Below the pieces are notes generated by a model. It was not told where the DNA came from. It saw only the letters and a list, made by a program, of their open reading frames with translations, and ran no database searches. Below are positions 1-7,318 of a stretch of DNA of 64,000 bases, piece by piece. The stretch covers positions 39,525 to 103,524 of the forward strand of contig NZ_BPQU01000018.1 of NCBI RefSeq assembly GCF_022179445.1, in the 5' to 3' direction. Position numbers and translations under genes: made by a program. This DNA is from Methylobacterium mesophilicum. GTDB taxonomy: Bacteria > Pseudomonadota > Alphaproteobacteria > Rhizobiales > Beijerinckiaceae. The first letter of the stretch is position 1; each line of letters opens with the position of its first letter.

Positions 1-121
1 CCGGCCAGCCCCGCGCTGTCCGACGCCTGCCCGCCGCACGGCACGCGCCGCACGGCACGCGCCCGCCCAGCCTCGGCGCGCCGATGAGCGCCCACGCCCG
101 AGCCCGGGGCTCGAACCTGGG

Positions 122-1225
122 TCAGTTCCGCAACGGCTTGGCGTCGATCTGCAGCCGATAGATCGTCGTCGGGAATTTCACCGCCGAGGCCTCGCCGCCG
201 TTCATCGTCGGCGTGCGGTTCATCTGCGCGGCCGGAATCCACAGGCCGCCCTGCTCGTCGATCCACATCGCGTCGACCCAGACCAGGCGCGGATCCTCCA
301 CGAGCGTGCTCATGCTCCCATCCGGGGCGATCTTGAGGATCCGCAGCCCGTCCGTGTCGCTGGCGTAGATCGTCCCGTCCGCGTCGATCGCGGTCCCACC
401 CGTCGCCACGGTGGCCGCGAACAGCTTGACGTGTTTGGCCCGCTCGGCGTCGCTCAGGCCGGCATCGTCCAGATAGCGGGTCTCGATGCTGTAGAGCGGG
501 CCGGTGCAGGCCTGGTAGTAGAACGTCTTGCCGTCGGGGGAGACTTCGAGCTGATCGGCGTGGATGAACAGGAGCTTGCCTGCGTCGTCCCGCAAGGTGC
601 GGCCCTGACCGGTCAGCGGCCGCTGCGCGATGGTGGACCAATGCCCGTCGAGCGCACGCCGCAAGGCGCCCGTATCGAGATCGAGCACGATCAGCCCGGG
701 CTGGCCCGCATCCGTCAGGTAGACGTTGCGGCCGTTGAACCGGAAATCGTCGATGAAGCTCCGATCGGTGGTCGCCGCCTGCAGCGGGTAGACCCGGCGC
801 ACGGCGTTGGTGGCGAGGTCGATCTGCACGAGCTTGGGACCGCCCGGGAGTGGCGCCTCGCCCATGCCGGGTGCGCCCTTGTCGACCACCCAGAGGTCGC
901 CGTCTGGTCCGATGCGGATCGCGTTGACCGCCACGAAGGCCTTGGCCGGGTCGTCACCGGGCTTCCACGCATTCCAGGCCGCGTCGGGGAATGCGACGGG
1001 CTGACCGTCCCGCCATTCGCCGAGTTCGAGCCCCGTGCCCTTCGCCTGGCGCTGGAACGGCGAGAACGCTCGGCCGTCCTTCGACCGCGTGAAACCGTTG
1101 AAGACCAGGCTATCGGACTGGATCATCGGCTTGAGCGTGTCGGGGCCGAGTTGCGCGTCGGCGGCGCGGCCGGGCAAGGCCAGGCCTCCGACGATCAGGA
1201 GGGCGGCGATCGAGGGGCGGATCAT
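122..1225 (-). CDS. Secreted Yellow/major royal jelly protein-like beta-propeller protein
   Basis: The 367-residue product begins with a signal peptide (MIRPSIAALLIVGGLALPG, cleavage near AADA) and should be periplasmic or secreted. The body is a six-bladed-propeller type sequence with motifs such as IGPDGDLWVVD, YLTDAG, GTIYASDTDG and MWIDEQGGLWIP. These are typical of bacterial MRJP/Yellow proteins and resemble SMP-30/gluconolactonases. The frame stays open upstream to 1495, but that extension is Arg-rich with no secretion signal, so I chose the ATG at 1225. Substrate and role are unknown; the family includes sugar-lactone hydrolases and ligand binders. It is a single gene, divergent from the DUF333 gene; the 300 bp between them hold no recognisable feature. 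Confidence 0.75.
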   Translation of the reverse strand: MIRPSIAALLIVGGLALPGRAADAQLGPDTLKPMIQSDSLVFNGFTRSKDGRAFSPFQRQAKGTGLELGEWRDGQPVAFPDAAWNAWKPGDDPAKAFVAVNAIRIGPDGDLWVVDKGAPGMGEAPLPGGPKLVQIDLATNAVRRVYPLQAATTDRSFIDDFRFNGRNVYLTDAGQPGLIVLDLDTGALRRALDGHWSTIAQRPLTGQGRTLRDDAGKLLFIHADQLEVSPDGKTFYYQACTGPLYSIETRYLDDAGLSDAERAKHVKLFAATVATGGTAIDADGTIYASDTDGLRILKIAPDGSMSTLVEDPRLVWVDAMWIDEQGGLWIPAAQMNRTPTMNGGEASAVKFPTTIYRLQIDAKPLRN

Positions 1226-1525
1226 GCGCAGTCGGGCCTGGTGTGCGGTTGCCGGGTCTCCTGCTGCAAGGCGCGAGGCGCCGACGGTGTTCCTCTCCGG
1301 TGGCCGGAAACGGCGGCTTTCCCGCTCGCGCCGGCCGGGCGGCCCTCTCATGACCACCTGCCCGGCCACGCGCTTATCCCGAGGCGTGCGGCCGTCTTCC
1401 CATCGGCGTTGATCCTCAGGGTTGCAGCGGGCACAGTGAACGTAGATCAACGGGGCTTGAGACCGTGATCGGAGGCGCTCCGTGAAGCGCCGCACCGTGG
1501 ACCGGAAGGCGAAGGGCTACCCGAC

Positions 1526-1771
1526 GTGATCGCTCAATCTCTGCTCGCCGCCGCAGGTGTCTGCCTGGTCGCGGGTACAAGCCAGGCTGGCAGCGCCAGC
1601 ATCCGGGTCGCGCTGGCGAACCCCGCCTCCGTGAATTGCGCCACACAGGGCGGTACGCCGCAGATCCGGAACGGCGTCGGCGGCCAGATCGGATATTGCC
1701 GCTTCTCGGACGGCCGCATCTGCGAGGAATGGGCCCTGTTCCGGGACAACCTCTGCAAGCCGCCGGCATGA
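1526..1771 (+). CDS. Small secreted DUF333-domain protein
   Basis: This 81-residue protein has a GTG start and an N-terminal signal peptide ending near SQAGSA. The mature part matches DUF333: NPASVNC, then GG, then GYCRFSDGRICEEWALF and a final Cys. Four cysteines (NC, YC, IC, LC) could form two disulfides in the periplasm. DUF333 proteins are small periplasmic or lipoprotein-like proteins of unknown function, sometimes mislabelled hemolysin. A purine-rich stretch (GGAAGGCGAAGGG) precedes the GTG. The call to family is good; the biological role is unknown. Confidence 0.75.
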   Translation: MIAQSLLAAAGVCLVAGTSQAGSASIRVALANPASVNCATQGGTPQIRNGVGGQIGYCRFSDGRICEEWALFRDNLCKPPA

Positions 1772-1829
1772 GGCCGACGTGCAATCGGGTCGGCGGCCCC
1801 TGGGCTCGTGACACAATGGGATCCCCGAC

Positions 1830-2147
1830 GTGACCGGTTCCCACACTGAACCCGACAAGGTGGCCGAGGTCGCCAGGCTCGCGACGGCGATCGCCGACCG
1901 CATCCTCGAGCAGAACGCGGCCGGGACCCCGATCCCCCCCGAGCAGTTCACCATGCTCGTCAGGGCCGCCCGGATGCTTCTCGACAACGGGACGCCCTGG
2001 CCGCCGTCTGTCGAGCATGTGCTGCTGGAGGTGGCCAAGCGTGTCGCGCAGGCTGAACTCGCATCCGACCTCGGCTCGACCGCGTCGGAGGGCGATGACG
2101 TCGTGGCGCACCTGACGCAAGCTCTCGATGCGACGAAGCGGCGTTAG
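1830..2147 (+). CDS. Hypothetical protein, 105 aa
   Basis: I do not recognise this gene. The 105-residue soluble product is helical and rich in Ala, Glu and Val, with no signal peptide or membrane segment. It starts at a GTG, and no in-frame ATG lies close upstream. It is followed 10 bp later by a short membrane-protein gene on the same strand, so the two are probably co-transcribed. Codon use is like its neighbours, with GC-rich third positions. An internal restart at the Met of FTMLVRAARM is possible but would remove much of the helical part. Confidence 0.55.
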   Translation: MTGSHTEPDKVAEVARLATAIADRILEQNAAGTPIPPEQFTMLVRAARMLLDNGTPWPPSVEHVLLEVAKRVAQAELASDLGSTASEGDDVVAHLTQALDATKRR

Positions 2148-2157
2148 GGAGGCGACC

Positions 2158-2358
2158 ATGCGTATGGGGCGATCCAAGCAGCGTCGGCCCGAGCGTTCGA
2201 TCCAGTCCCTCTCCGATCCGAAGGTCGTGGTCCTGAGGCCCCGAAACCGTCGGCGTGGCGCCAACCTGGGGTCGGTGTCGGCCAGGAGATTTGCAGTCTC
2301 GGCCGTGACCCTCACCATCATCGTGCTGGCCGGCGGGTACCTGCTGCGCATGTGGTAA
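2158..2358 (+). CDS. Small single-pass membrane protein, 66 aa
   Basis: The product has a basic N-terminal half (MRMGRSKQRRPERS, then RPRNRRRG) followed by one C-terminal membrane helix (FAVSAVTLTIIVLAGGYLL), so it is a tail-anchored, N-in small protein. I chose the ATG at 2158 because GGGAGG lies 7 nt upstream; an in-frame ATG at 2128 would overlap the previous gene. It sits 10 bp after the 105-aa hypothetical gene. Function unknown; the Arg/Lys-rich tail could contact lipids or nucleic acid, but that is speculation. Confidence 0.5.
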   Translation: MRMGRSKQRRPERSIQSLSDPKVVVLRPRNRRRGANLGSVSARRFAVSAVTLTIIVLAGGYLLRMW

Positions 2359-2525
2359 CCGGAGCGTGGAGTGCGGCACCGCTGGCTCGGCAAGCCCCGC
2401 GTTGGCTGCGTAGCCAGGTCTATCTCGGCGCGTGAAAATATTCGCCGAACCGTTGCGTTTTCAATCCATGATAAAGCGTGCGCCCGACGCGGCTATAGCC
2501 TGCTCCGTGGATGGGGGTCCCAACC

Positions 2526-2648
2526 ATGGCCGATGACCGCTCGGATCACCTCGACGATGCGAAAGACAGGTCTGTCATTCGCGTCATCGCCATGATGCTG
2601 GCGATCGAGATGGTGTTCCTGCTCGCGTCGCTCATGGTTCTGGATTGA
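2526..2648 (+). CDS. Candidate 40-aa membrane peptide
   Basis: A 40-codon frame encodes a charged N-terminus (MADDRSDHLDDAKDRS) and a hydrophobic stretch that could span the membrane (IAMMLAIEMVFLLASLMVLD). A G-rich stretch (GATGGGGGTCC) ends about 5 nt before the ATG. The design, acidic head plus one helix, is common for small Rhizobiales membrane peptides. Evidence is only the reading frame, the RBS-like stretch and the helix, so it remains a candidate. Confidence 0.4.
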   Translation: MADDRSDHLDDAKDRSVIRVIAMMLAIEMVFLLASLMVLD

Positions 2649-2703
2649 GCAACGGCTTCACCGCCCACCTCGGGGAAGACGTTCGAGCGCGGGGCATCAA
2701 AAA

Positions 2704-2730
2704 GCCCGCACCGGCGAACCGGGCGGGCTG
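2704..2730 (-). terminator. Hairpin with U-run in minus-strand orientation
   Basis: AGCCCGC and GCGGGCT plus CCGG and CCGG form a stem around a CGAA loop, with one bulged A. On the plus strand the hairpin is preceded by CAAAAA, so a minus-strand transcript would read stem then UUUUUG, a classic intrinsic terminator. No minus-strand gene is evident just upstream, which raises the question of what is being terminated. Confidence 0.55.
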
Positions 2731-2780
2731 AAGATTGCTGAACCAGGACCATGGACCACAGCGAATGTGGGTGATCATGG

Positions 2781-2796
2781 TTAAAAAAGTCTTAAC
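2781..2796. promoter_or_regulatory. CtrA-like box TTAA-N7-TTAAC
   Basis: TTAAAAAAGTCTTAAC matches the alphaproteobacterial CtrA consensus TTAA-N7-TTAA exactly, with the favoured trailing C. The nearest plus-strand coding start is about 510 bp downstream, so the regulated transcript is uncertain. Chance matches occur in AT-rich patches. Confidence 0.4.
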
Positions 2797-3306
2797 GCCA
2801 GATAATAGTGGTCTATTCGTGTAAATCGGGCAAAACGATCCACGCATTGCCGCGCCCATGATCTGATTCCCGCAAAGCGTCGCGTCCGAGAACGCGCGGC
2901 GGGCTCCGGGGGGGGGCGCGCCGGTCAGAGCCGGTCCCGATAGCATGACAGCCGGGCTCGCCTCGCAGACAACGCGCTGACCGACGCCCAATCCGTATCG
3001 CTTCGGCGGCAAGCGCTCCAGCCATCCGCGTTGAGGCGCGGCAGCGGCTCCGCCTTTCGGCACCTGTGGTCACGTCGGGTGCCGCAGACGGGGTTGCTGG
3101 CGCGCCGGGGCATGGACCGCGCCAGAGCGCGTGACGCCGGATTGTGCACTGCGCGAGGCGACACAAGAGTCTCACATGCTCTGCGCCTGGCTATAAGCTT
3201 GGCCATATGATTTATCTGTGGTCGAGTATTATTAACCACAATCAATAATTGCCAATTGCTGTTCGAGAGGTCAGTGTTTTTATGTTGCGTAATTTGAGTA
3301 TTGGCT

Positions 3307-3705
3307 ATGGACTACGTAGGGATATGCTATTTTACTGAGGTCGGACGTTGCCTGTGCGCTCATGCGGCGGGCGGGGGCGGCAATTCCTTGGCTGCCGATC
3401 AGAATACCGGGTTGTCTGCCGGCGTACTCCGCTTGCTTCCTGCCGTCGCCCCGGTGACCGGTGCAAATCCGTCCTCCGCGTCACCACCGGGCGCCGGGGG
3501 AAGCAGGACGGCATCCTCCGCCCCATTGCTCCGCGGTTCCGGAGAGCCCGTCTTCGCGTTCAGTTCCCTGAGCGGGACGGGCGAAGGTTGGGGAGCCGGA
3601 GGCGCAACCGGCGGAGCGCCGTCGCCGGAGGTGAATGCGGGGCTCAGCTTGATCCTGGCCGCGGGGGCCGTCGCGTTCCTCCGCCGACGGCGCGCGAAGG
3701 CGTGA
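3307..3705 (+). CDS. Protein with a VPEID/PEP-CTERM-like sorting tail
   Basis: The 132-residue product is low-complexity and Gly/Ser/Pro-rich. Its end looks like an exosortase sorting signal: PSPEVNAG, then a hydrophobic helix (LSLILAAGAVAFL), then RRRRAKA. Proteins of this type are exported, cut near the PEV motif and anchored or released. Against it, no clear signal peptide is visible at the N-terminus, which reads MDYVGICYFTEVGRCLCAHA. The real start may differ, or the 5' end may be damaged: a short frame from an ATG at 3282 (MLRNLSIGYGLRRDMLFY) stops after 18 codons. A TTG at 3301 is an alternative start. Confidence 0.4.
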   Translation: MDYVGICYFTEVGRCLCAHAAGGGGNSLAADQNTGLSAGVLRLLPAVAPVTGANPSSASPPGAGGSRTASSAPLLRGSGEPVFAFSSLSGTGEGWGAGGATGGAPSPEVNAGLSLILAAGAVAFLRRRRAKA

Positions 3706-3803
3706 GGCGCCGGCGACGAATGCCCGCGTCGTGCGTTGACGGCATCATCCAGCCTTACCCATCATTTTGCCTCGCCCCTCATCGAGCCCTGCCGGAGTGT
3801 CCG

Positions 3804-4115
3804 ATGCTCATTCGATCCGCATTGCTTTTCGTGGCCCTGACGTCGGGCGCCCACGCCGCGGCGTTCGATGACGTGAAGGGGTATCTGGCGTCCTGCCTCC
3901 GGTTCGAGATGAACGGGGCCGAGGCGCGACGCGGCGCGAACCCGGCCTCCAAAGTCCGCCATGCGCTGGAGCGGTGCGGTCCGGAGTTCGATCGCGTTGA
4001 ACGGGCGGACGGGCGGCGCCTACGCAGCGATGGCGGGATCAGCCCCTCGACCAAGGAGGTCATCCAGAGCGTCGTGGGCCGAAACGGAGGCGGCTTCTCC
4101 AACGTCCGGTACTGA
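3804..4115 (+). CDS. Small secreted hypothetical protein, 103 aa
   Basis: A clear signal peptide (MLIRSALLFVALTSGAHAAA) precedes a mature chain of about 84 residues with two cysteines (SCLRFEM and RCGPEF) that could form one disulfide. The rest is polar and basic, ending FSNVRY. GGAG lies 9 nt before the ATG. The frame is open far upstream, but that part is Arg-rich and lacks features, so I chose the signal-peptide start. No family recognised; probably periplasmic. Confidence 0.6.
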   Translation: MLIRSALLFVALTSGAHAAAFDDVKGYLASCLRFEMNGAEARRGANPASKVRHALERCGPEFDRVERADGRRLRSDGGISPSTKEVIQSVVGRNGGGFSNVRY

Positions 4116-4180
4116 CTCCGGTCGGTTCCACGGTGGCCAGGCGTTCGATCCGGCCACCGAAGATCCGGCGTCGCGCCCGC

Positions 4181-4294
4181 TCACTGTCGCCGCTGCGTGT
4201 CCGCGCGCGCCTCGTCGAACGCCTCGTGCGCCGTGTCGCGCGCGCCCTGCTTTGTCTCGGCGGGATCGGTCTCGGGGCGGTTCGGGTCGATCAT
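4181..4294 (-). CDS. Candidate 37-aa hydrophilic peptide
   Basis: The frame encodes an acidic-polar helix-former (MIDPNRPETDPAETKQGARD, then AHEAFDEARADTQRRQ). It lies on the same strand as, and 50 bp downstream of, the 49-aa acidic peptide gene at 4345-4494, and the two may form a unit. Composition is typical of small disordered stress-type proteins in Methylobacterium. Support is limited to frame and composition. Confidence 0.4.
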   Translation of the reverse strand: MIDPNRPETDPAETKQGARDTAHEAFDEARADTQRRQ

Positions 4295-4344
4295 GGTCGC
4301 GACGCTCGTCGTATCGGCCTTCGGACGGGGATGGGTGGCCGAGA

Positions 4345-4494
4345 TCAGGTCGGCTGTACCTCGGTGTCCTCCACCTCGGGGTCGTCCTCTTCCGGCACGG
4401 TGGGCTTGGGCGGCTCGATCTCGTCGAGGCGGGACGGATCCTCGATCAACGCGCCCGGATCCTCGCCGGGCATCGGGGTGTCAGCCTGAATCAT
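4345..4494 (-). CDS. Small acidic Pro-rich protein, 49 aa
   Basis: The product is very acidic and proline-rich (MIQADTPMPGEDPGALIEDP, then EPPKPTVPEEDDPEVEDTEV), with no hydrophobic segment, so it is probably intrinsically disordered and cytosolic. GGAG lies about 9 nt before the ATG at 4494. The frame continues upstream to 4665 only as an unlikely Arg/Cys-rich extension that would overlap the divergent sulfite-oxidase-like gene. No family recognised. Confidence 0.5.
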   Translation of the reverse strand: MIQADTPMPGEDPGALIEDPSRLDEIEPPKPTVPEEDDPEVEDTEVQPT

Positions 4495-4595
4495 GGTGCG
4501 CGTCTCCGTTCTGGTAGCGCTACGTTCCATGAGCCCGGGCGTTCCCATCCGGTGCCGCCGCGCGTTCCCACTTCGTATCGAGGGGCACAACCTGC

Positions 4596-5675
4596 ATGTC
4601 GACGTTAGCCGAGCGAAAGGCGCGCCTGATCGTCCACGGGGATGCGCCCTACAACGCGGAGCCACCGCTGGCCCGGCTGCGCGCCGCCTACCGTACGCCG
4701 GCAGAGGCGTTCTACGTGCGCTGCCACGGAGATCTGCCGGCGATCGTCGCGGACGAGGCCCGCCTCGCCGTCGATGGTGCGGTCTCGACGCCGCTCGAGA
4801 TGTCGCTGCACGACGTGCAATCGAACTTCCCGCACGTCGTCGTCACCGCGACGATGCAATGCGCGGGCAATCGCCGGGCCGACATGCGAGCGGTCGCGCC
4901 GGTTTCCGGTGATCCGTGGGAAGGCGGCGCCATCGGCACGGCCGACTGGACCGGAATCCGATTGGGGGATGTGCTGCGCGCGGCCGGAATCCGAGAGGGC
5001 GCGGGCCTGCATGTCGCGTTCGAGAGCCACGACACGGTCGAGGGGCATCCCTACGGCGTCTCCATCCCGCTCGCGAAGGCGCTGGCGCCGGAAACCCTGC
5101 TGGCCTTCGCCATGAATGGCGAGACGCTGCTGCCGGAACACGGTTTTCCGCTGCGGGCCGTGGTGCCGGGGTACGCCGGGGTGCGGAGCCCGAAATGGCT
5201 GAAGCGCATCACGGTGCAGGACCATCCCTCCGACAACCCGATCCAGGCGAACGACTACAAGCTCTTCCCGCCCGATGTGACCGCGGAGACGGCCGACCCA
5301 GCGAAGGGCCACACCATCAACACGATGCCGCTGAACGCGGCGATCTGCGAGCCGATGCGCGGCGCCACATTGAGCGCCGGAACGACCAGGATCCGCGGCT
5401 ACGCGGTGTCGGGTGACCGCGCTGTGGTGCGTGTCGACGTCTCCGGCGATGGGGGGCGATCCTGGGTTCAGGCCTCGCTCGAGCAGGACGCCGCTGCGCC
5501 CTTCGCTTGGACGTTCTGGACGGTCGACCTCGACCTGCCCTCCGGCGAGCGCGTGTTGGTGGTGCGGGCGTGGGACGAGGCCGGCCAGACACAGCCCGCC
5601 GACCCCGACGTGACCCGGAACTGCAAGGGCTATCTCAGCACGGCATGGCACCGCGTGCCGGTGAGCGTCGCCTGA
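4596..5675 (+). CDS. Sulfite oxidase-family molybdopterin enzyme
   Basis: This 359-residue protein has the sulfite oxidase fold. An N-terminal Moco domain carries the Mo-ligating cysteine (TMQCAGNRR, Cys89) and the GGAIGTADWTGIRL and HDTVEGHPYGVSIPL stretches. The C-terminal dimerisation domain (about 255-355) includes VRGYAV-like and VRVDVSGDGGRSW motifs. The family oxidises sulfite to sulfate with a cytochrome or oxygen acceptor. There is no cytochrome b5 domain, no Tat signal and no signal peptide, so the protein looks soluble and cytosolic unless the start is wrong. Length fits single-domain bacterial or plant-type members. It may remove sulfite produced by sulfur metabolism elsewhere in the window. 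Substrate is inferred from family only. Confidence 0.85.
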   Translation: MSTLAERKARLIVHGDAPYNAEPPLARLRAAYRTPAEAFYVRCHGDLPAIVADEARLAVDGAVSTPLEMSLHDVQSNFPHVVVTATMQCAGNRRADMRAVAPVSGDPWEGGAIGTADWTGIRLGDVLRAAGIREGAGLHVAFESHDTVEGHPYGVSIPLAKALAPETLLAFAMNGETLLPEHGFPLRAVVPGYAGVRSPKWLKRITVQDHPSDNPIQANDYKLFPPDVTAETADPAKGHTINTMPLNAAICEPMRGATLSAGTTRIRGYAVSGDRAVVRVDVSGDGGRSWVQASLEQDAAAPFAWTFWTVDLDLPSGERVLVVRAWDEAGQTQPADPDVTRNCKGYLSTAWHRVPVSVA

Positions 5676-5708
5676 CGGCTGCCTGGCCGAGCGGGCGTTC
5701 CGGGCGGA

Positions 5709-5752
5709 CGCGCCGGCCGCGCGTGAACGGGGGAGACACGGCGGCCGGCGCG
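5709..5752. terminator. Long GC hairpin between convergent genes
   Basis: CGCGCCGGCCGC (5709-5720) and GCGGCCGGCGCG (5741-5752) form a perfect 12-bp stem with a 20-nt loop. It lies 34 bp after the sulfite-oxidase-like gene and 90 bp before the convergent mucR stop. There is no U-run, so it is a probable bidirectional terminator or 3'-end stabiliser rather than a textbook one. Confidence 0.45.
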
Positions 5753-5841
5753 CTCGCGAGCGGGAGCCCGGTCAGGCTCGACCGCCGCGATCGGGAGGAT
5801 ATGGGGATGGCCGGAGGGAACGGGCAGATCCCCGTTCGGCC

Positions 5842-6360
5842 TCAGGCCTCCTGGGTCTTGCGCGGCCGCCCGACACGCTTGGGCGTCTCCGAGACGGTCG
5901 CTGCGGGGTCCGCGGCTTTCGGGGCAGCCTTCTTGCGCTGCTGGCCGAGACCGAGGCTCCTGGCGAGAGCCGAGCGCTGTTCGGAGTAGCTCGCGGCCGT
6001 CGAGGGGTAGTCGCGCGGCAGGCCGTAGCGCTCCCGGTACTGCTCGATCGTCATCCCGTTGCCGTTCAGATGCCGCTTCAGCGTCTTGTACGGCTTGCCG
6101 TCGACGAAGCTGATCAGCGCATCGGGGGTGATCGACTTCCGGATCTGCGATGGGGTGGGCCTGTCGGCCGCCGGCGCCTCGGGGGCGCTGCTGTTGCCAA
6201 GCCCCGCGAGCGCAGCGTGCGTGTTGGCGATCAAGCTGGCAATCTCGCCCGGCTGCAGGTGGTTGTTCGAGACGTAGGCGGAAACGAGACCCGCCGTCAG
6301 TTCGATGTAGTCGGGAGCCCCACGCTCGATCGTTTCGACGGTTTCGTCCACGGTGTGCAC
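5842..6360 (-). CDS. MucR/Ros-family transcriptional regulator with degenerate zinc finger
   Basis: The 172-residue protein matches MucR throughout. An N-terminal helical dimerisation part (DYIELTAGLVSAYVSNN) is followed by the DNA-binding part (QIRKSITPDALISFVDGKPY, then KTLKRHL and QYRERYGLPRDYP) and the SYSEQRSALARSLGLG tail. The Cys ligand of the Ros zinc finger is replaced (ISFVDG), and the distal His is missing (HLNGNG). It therefore resembles the metal-free Mesorhizobium Ml proteins. The C-terminus adds KRVGRPRKTQ, an AT-hook-like GRP motif. Start is GTG at 6360, with a second GTG three codons in. MucR proteins are H-NS-like global silencers of exopolysaccharide, motility and acquired genes. 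A second copy lies at 40222. Confidence 0.85.
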   Translation of the reverse strand: MHTVDETVETIERGAPDYIELTAGLVSAYVSNNHLQPGEIASLIANTHAALAGLGNSSAPEAPAADRPTPSQIRKSITPDALISFVDGKPYKTLKRHLNGNGMTIEQYRERYGLPRDYPSTAASYSEQRSALARSLGLGQQRKKAAPKAADPAATVSETPKRVGRPRKTQEA

Positions 6361-6682
6361 CTATGCTTTAAGAATCGGCACAATGTGCTGTCGAACGTCA
6401 CAAGGCAATGCGATAACGATTGTGCTGATTGTTTCTACAAGCATTCGCGGTGGATACGCTGTAGGGCTCCGAAATCGGTGCCCCCCCGCTCTCGTCGCCG
6501 CGCATGACGGTGAAACCGGGAGCCGGTTCGCGGGGATCGGAAGGCGGCGCGCTGCGGGGCCCGTGCGCCGCGCGGCATCCCAAGCCCCATTCCCGCTCAA
6601 GCTGCCATCGGGAACGGTTCGAAGTCCTCGATGTCATGCGCTCGTTGACGCCGAACCGGTACCCACGTCGGCGGCGAGCGCT
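6361..6682. other. Intergenic stretch upstream of mucR
   Basis: No gene is supported here. The first 100 bp next to mucR are AT-richer (for example CAATGCGATAACGATTGTGC) and probably hold its promoter. The rest is GC-rich and downstream of the next minus-strand gene. Confidence 0.4.
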
Positions 6683-7318
6683 CTAACCAGCGCGACGCGC
6701 GCAACGGACGTAGGTCGAGGTGCCCATGGCGCTCGTCCAGGTCAGGCGGCCGCCATTCACCGCGATGCGGACCTGCGAGGACCAGCGGCGGTCGCGGTCG
6801 CCGCAATCGGCCGCCATGGCCCAGGCGTTGCCGGTTCGATGGGCGCCGCGAAAGCTGCAGATGGTGTCGCCGGCCTTGGCGCGATCGGGCGTGAACGTCG
6901 CCGGGACGTAGCCCTTGCGGCGCGCGGGGGCGCTGCAGGCATCCGGAGTGGGCCCCCAGGTCCCGACATAGTCAAACCCGGCCGTGGCCGAACGGGTCGT
7001 CGCCGGCGGCACGACGGGTTGCGTTACGACGATCGGCGATGCGGGGGCCGTCACGGTATCGGGGGCCGCAACGGCCCCGGCCGGCTCGGGTGCCGCAAGC
7101 GACATCGCCTGCCGGGACAGGTCGTCGGGCTGATCGATGAGCGGCTCCCCGACGGACTGGACCGAAGACGTCTGGAAGGGCAGATCCTCGTCGAGATAGG
7201 CGCCGCAATAGGCGAACAGCCCGGCCCAACCGAGAACGAGCAGGACGTGGAGCGCCGTACTCCGTCGGCTCTCGGCGCTGGGACCGGCGAGCGGTCCCGC
7301 CACGATGATCGCCCCCAT
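6683..7318 (-). CDS. Membrane-anchored hypothetical protein with C-terminal disulfide-rich domain
   Basis: The 211-residue protein has a basic start, one membrane helix near residues 22-42 (ALHVLLVLGWAGLFAYCGAY), a Pro/Ala-rich linker of about 70 residues and a compact C-terminal domain. That domain (YVGTWGPTPDACSAPARRKG to TSTYVRCARRAG) has four cysteines and several tryptophans. It recurs in Rhizobiales proteins as a small secreted module that I cannot name. Topology suggests the C-terminal domain is periplasmic. The upstream region contains CtrA-type boxes about 130-160 bp before the ATG, so cell-cycle control is possible. Function unknown. Confidence 0.6.
   Translation of the reverse strand: MGAIIVAGPLAGPSAESRRSTALHVLLVLGWAGLFAYCGAYLDEDLPFQTSSVQSVGEPLIDQPDDLSRQAMSLAAPEPAGAVAAPDTVTAPASPIVVTQPVVPPATTRSATAGFDYVGTWGPTPDACSAPARRKGYVPATFTPDRAKAGDTICSFRGAHRTGNAWAMAADCGDRDRRWSSQVRIAVNGGRLTWTSAMGTSTYVRCARRAG

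Larger units (their letters stand above)
2649..3306. other. Gene-poor stretch of about 660 bp
   Basis: I see no convincing coding sequence here. The stretch holds a terminator-like hairpin near its left end, one perfect TTAA-N7-TTAA box and, to the right, an AT-rich zone around 3200-3300 that may be the promoter of the next gene. Long frames on both strands are Arg/Pro-rich and look like non-coding readings of high-GC DNA. Confidence 0.5.

Noticed and set aside
95..125. tRNA-like T-arm (GGGGCTCGAACC) near the window start
   Set aside because: The preceding 90 bases do not fold into acceptor, D and anticodon arms, so this is a chance motif.
2813..3245. Minus-strand frames that might use the terminator at 2704-2730
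   Set aside because: Sequences such as RRACETLVSPRAVHNP look non-coding, with many Arg and Cys residues and no start signal; a non-coding RNA is a better explanation if the strand is transcribed.
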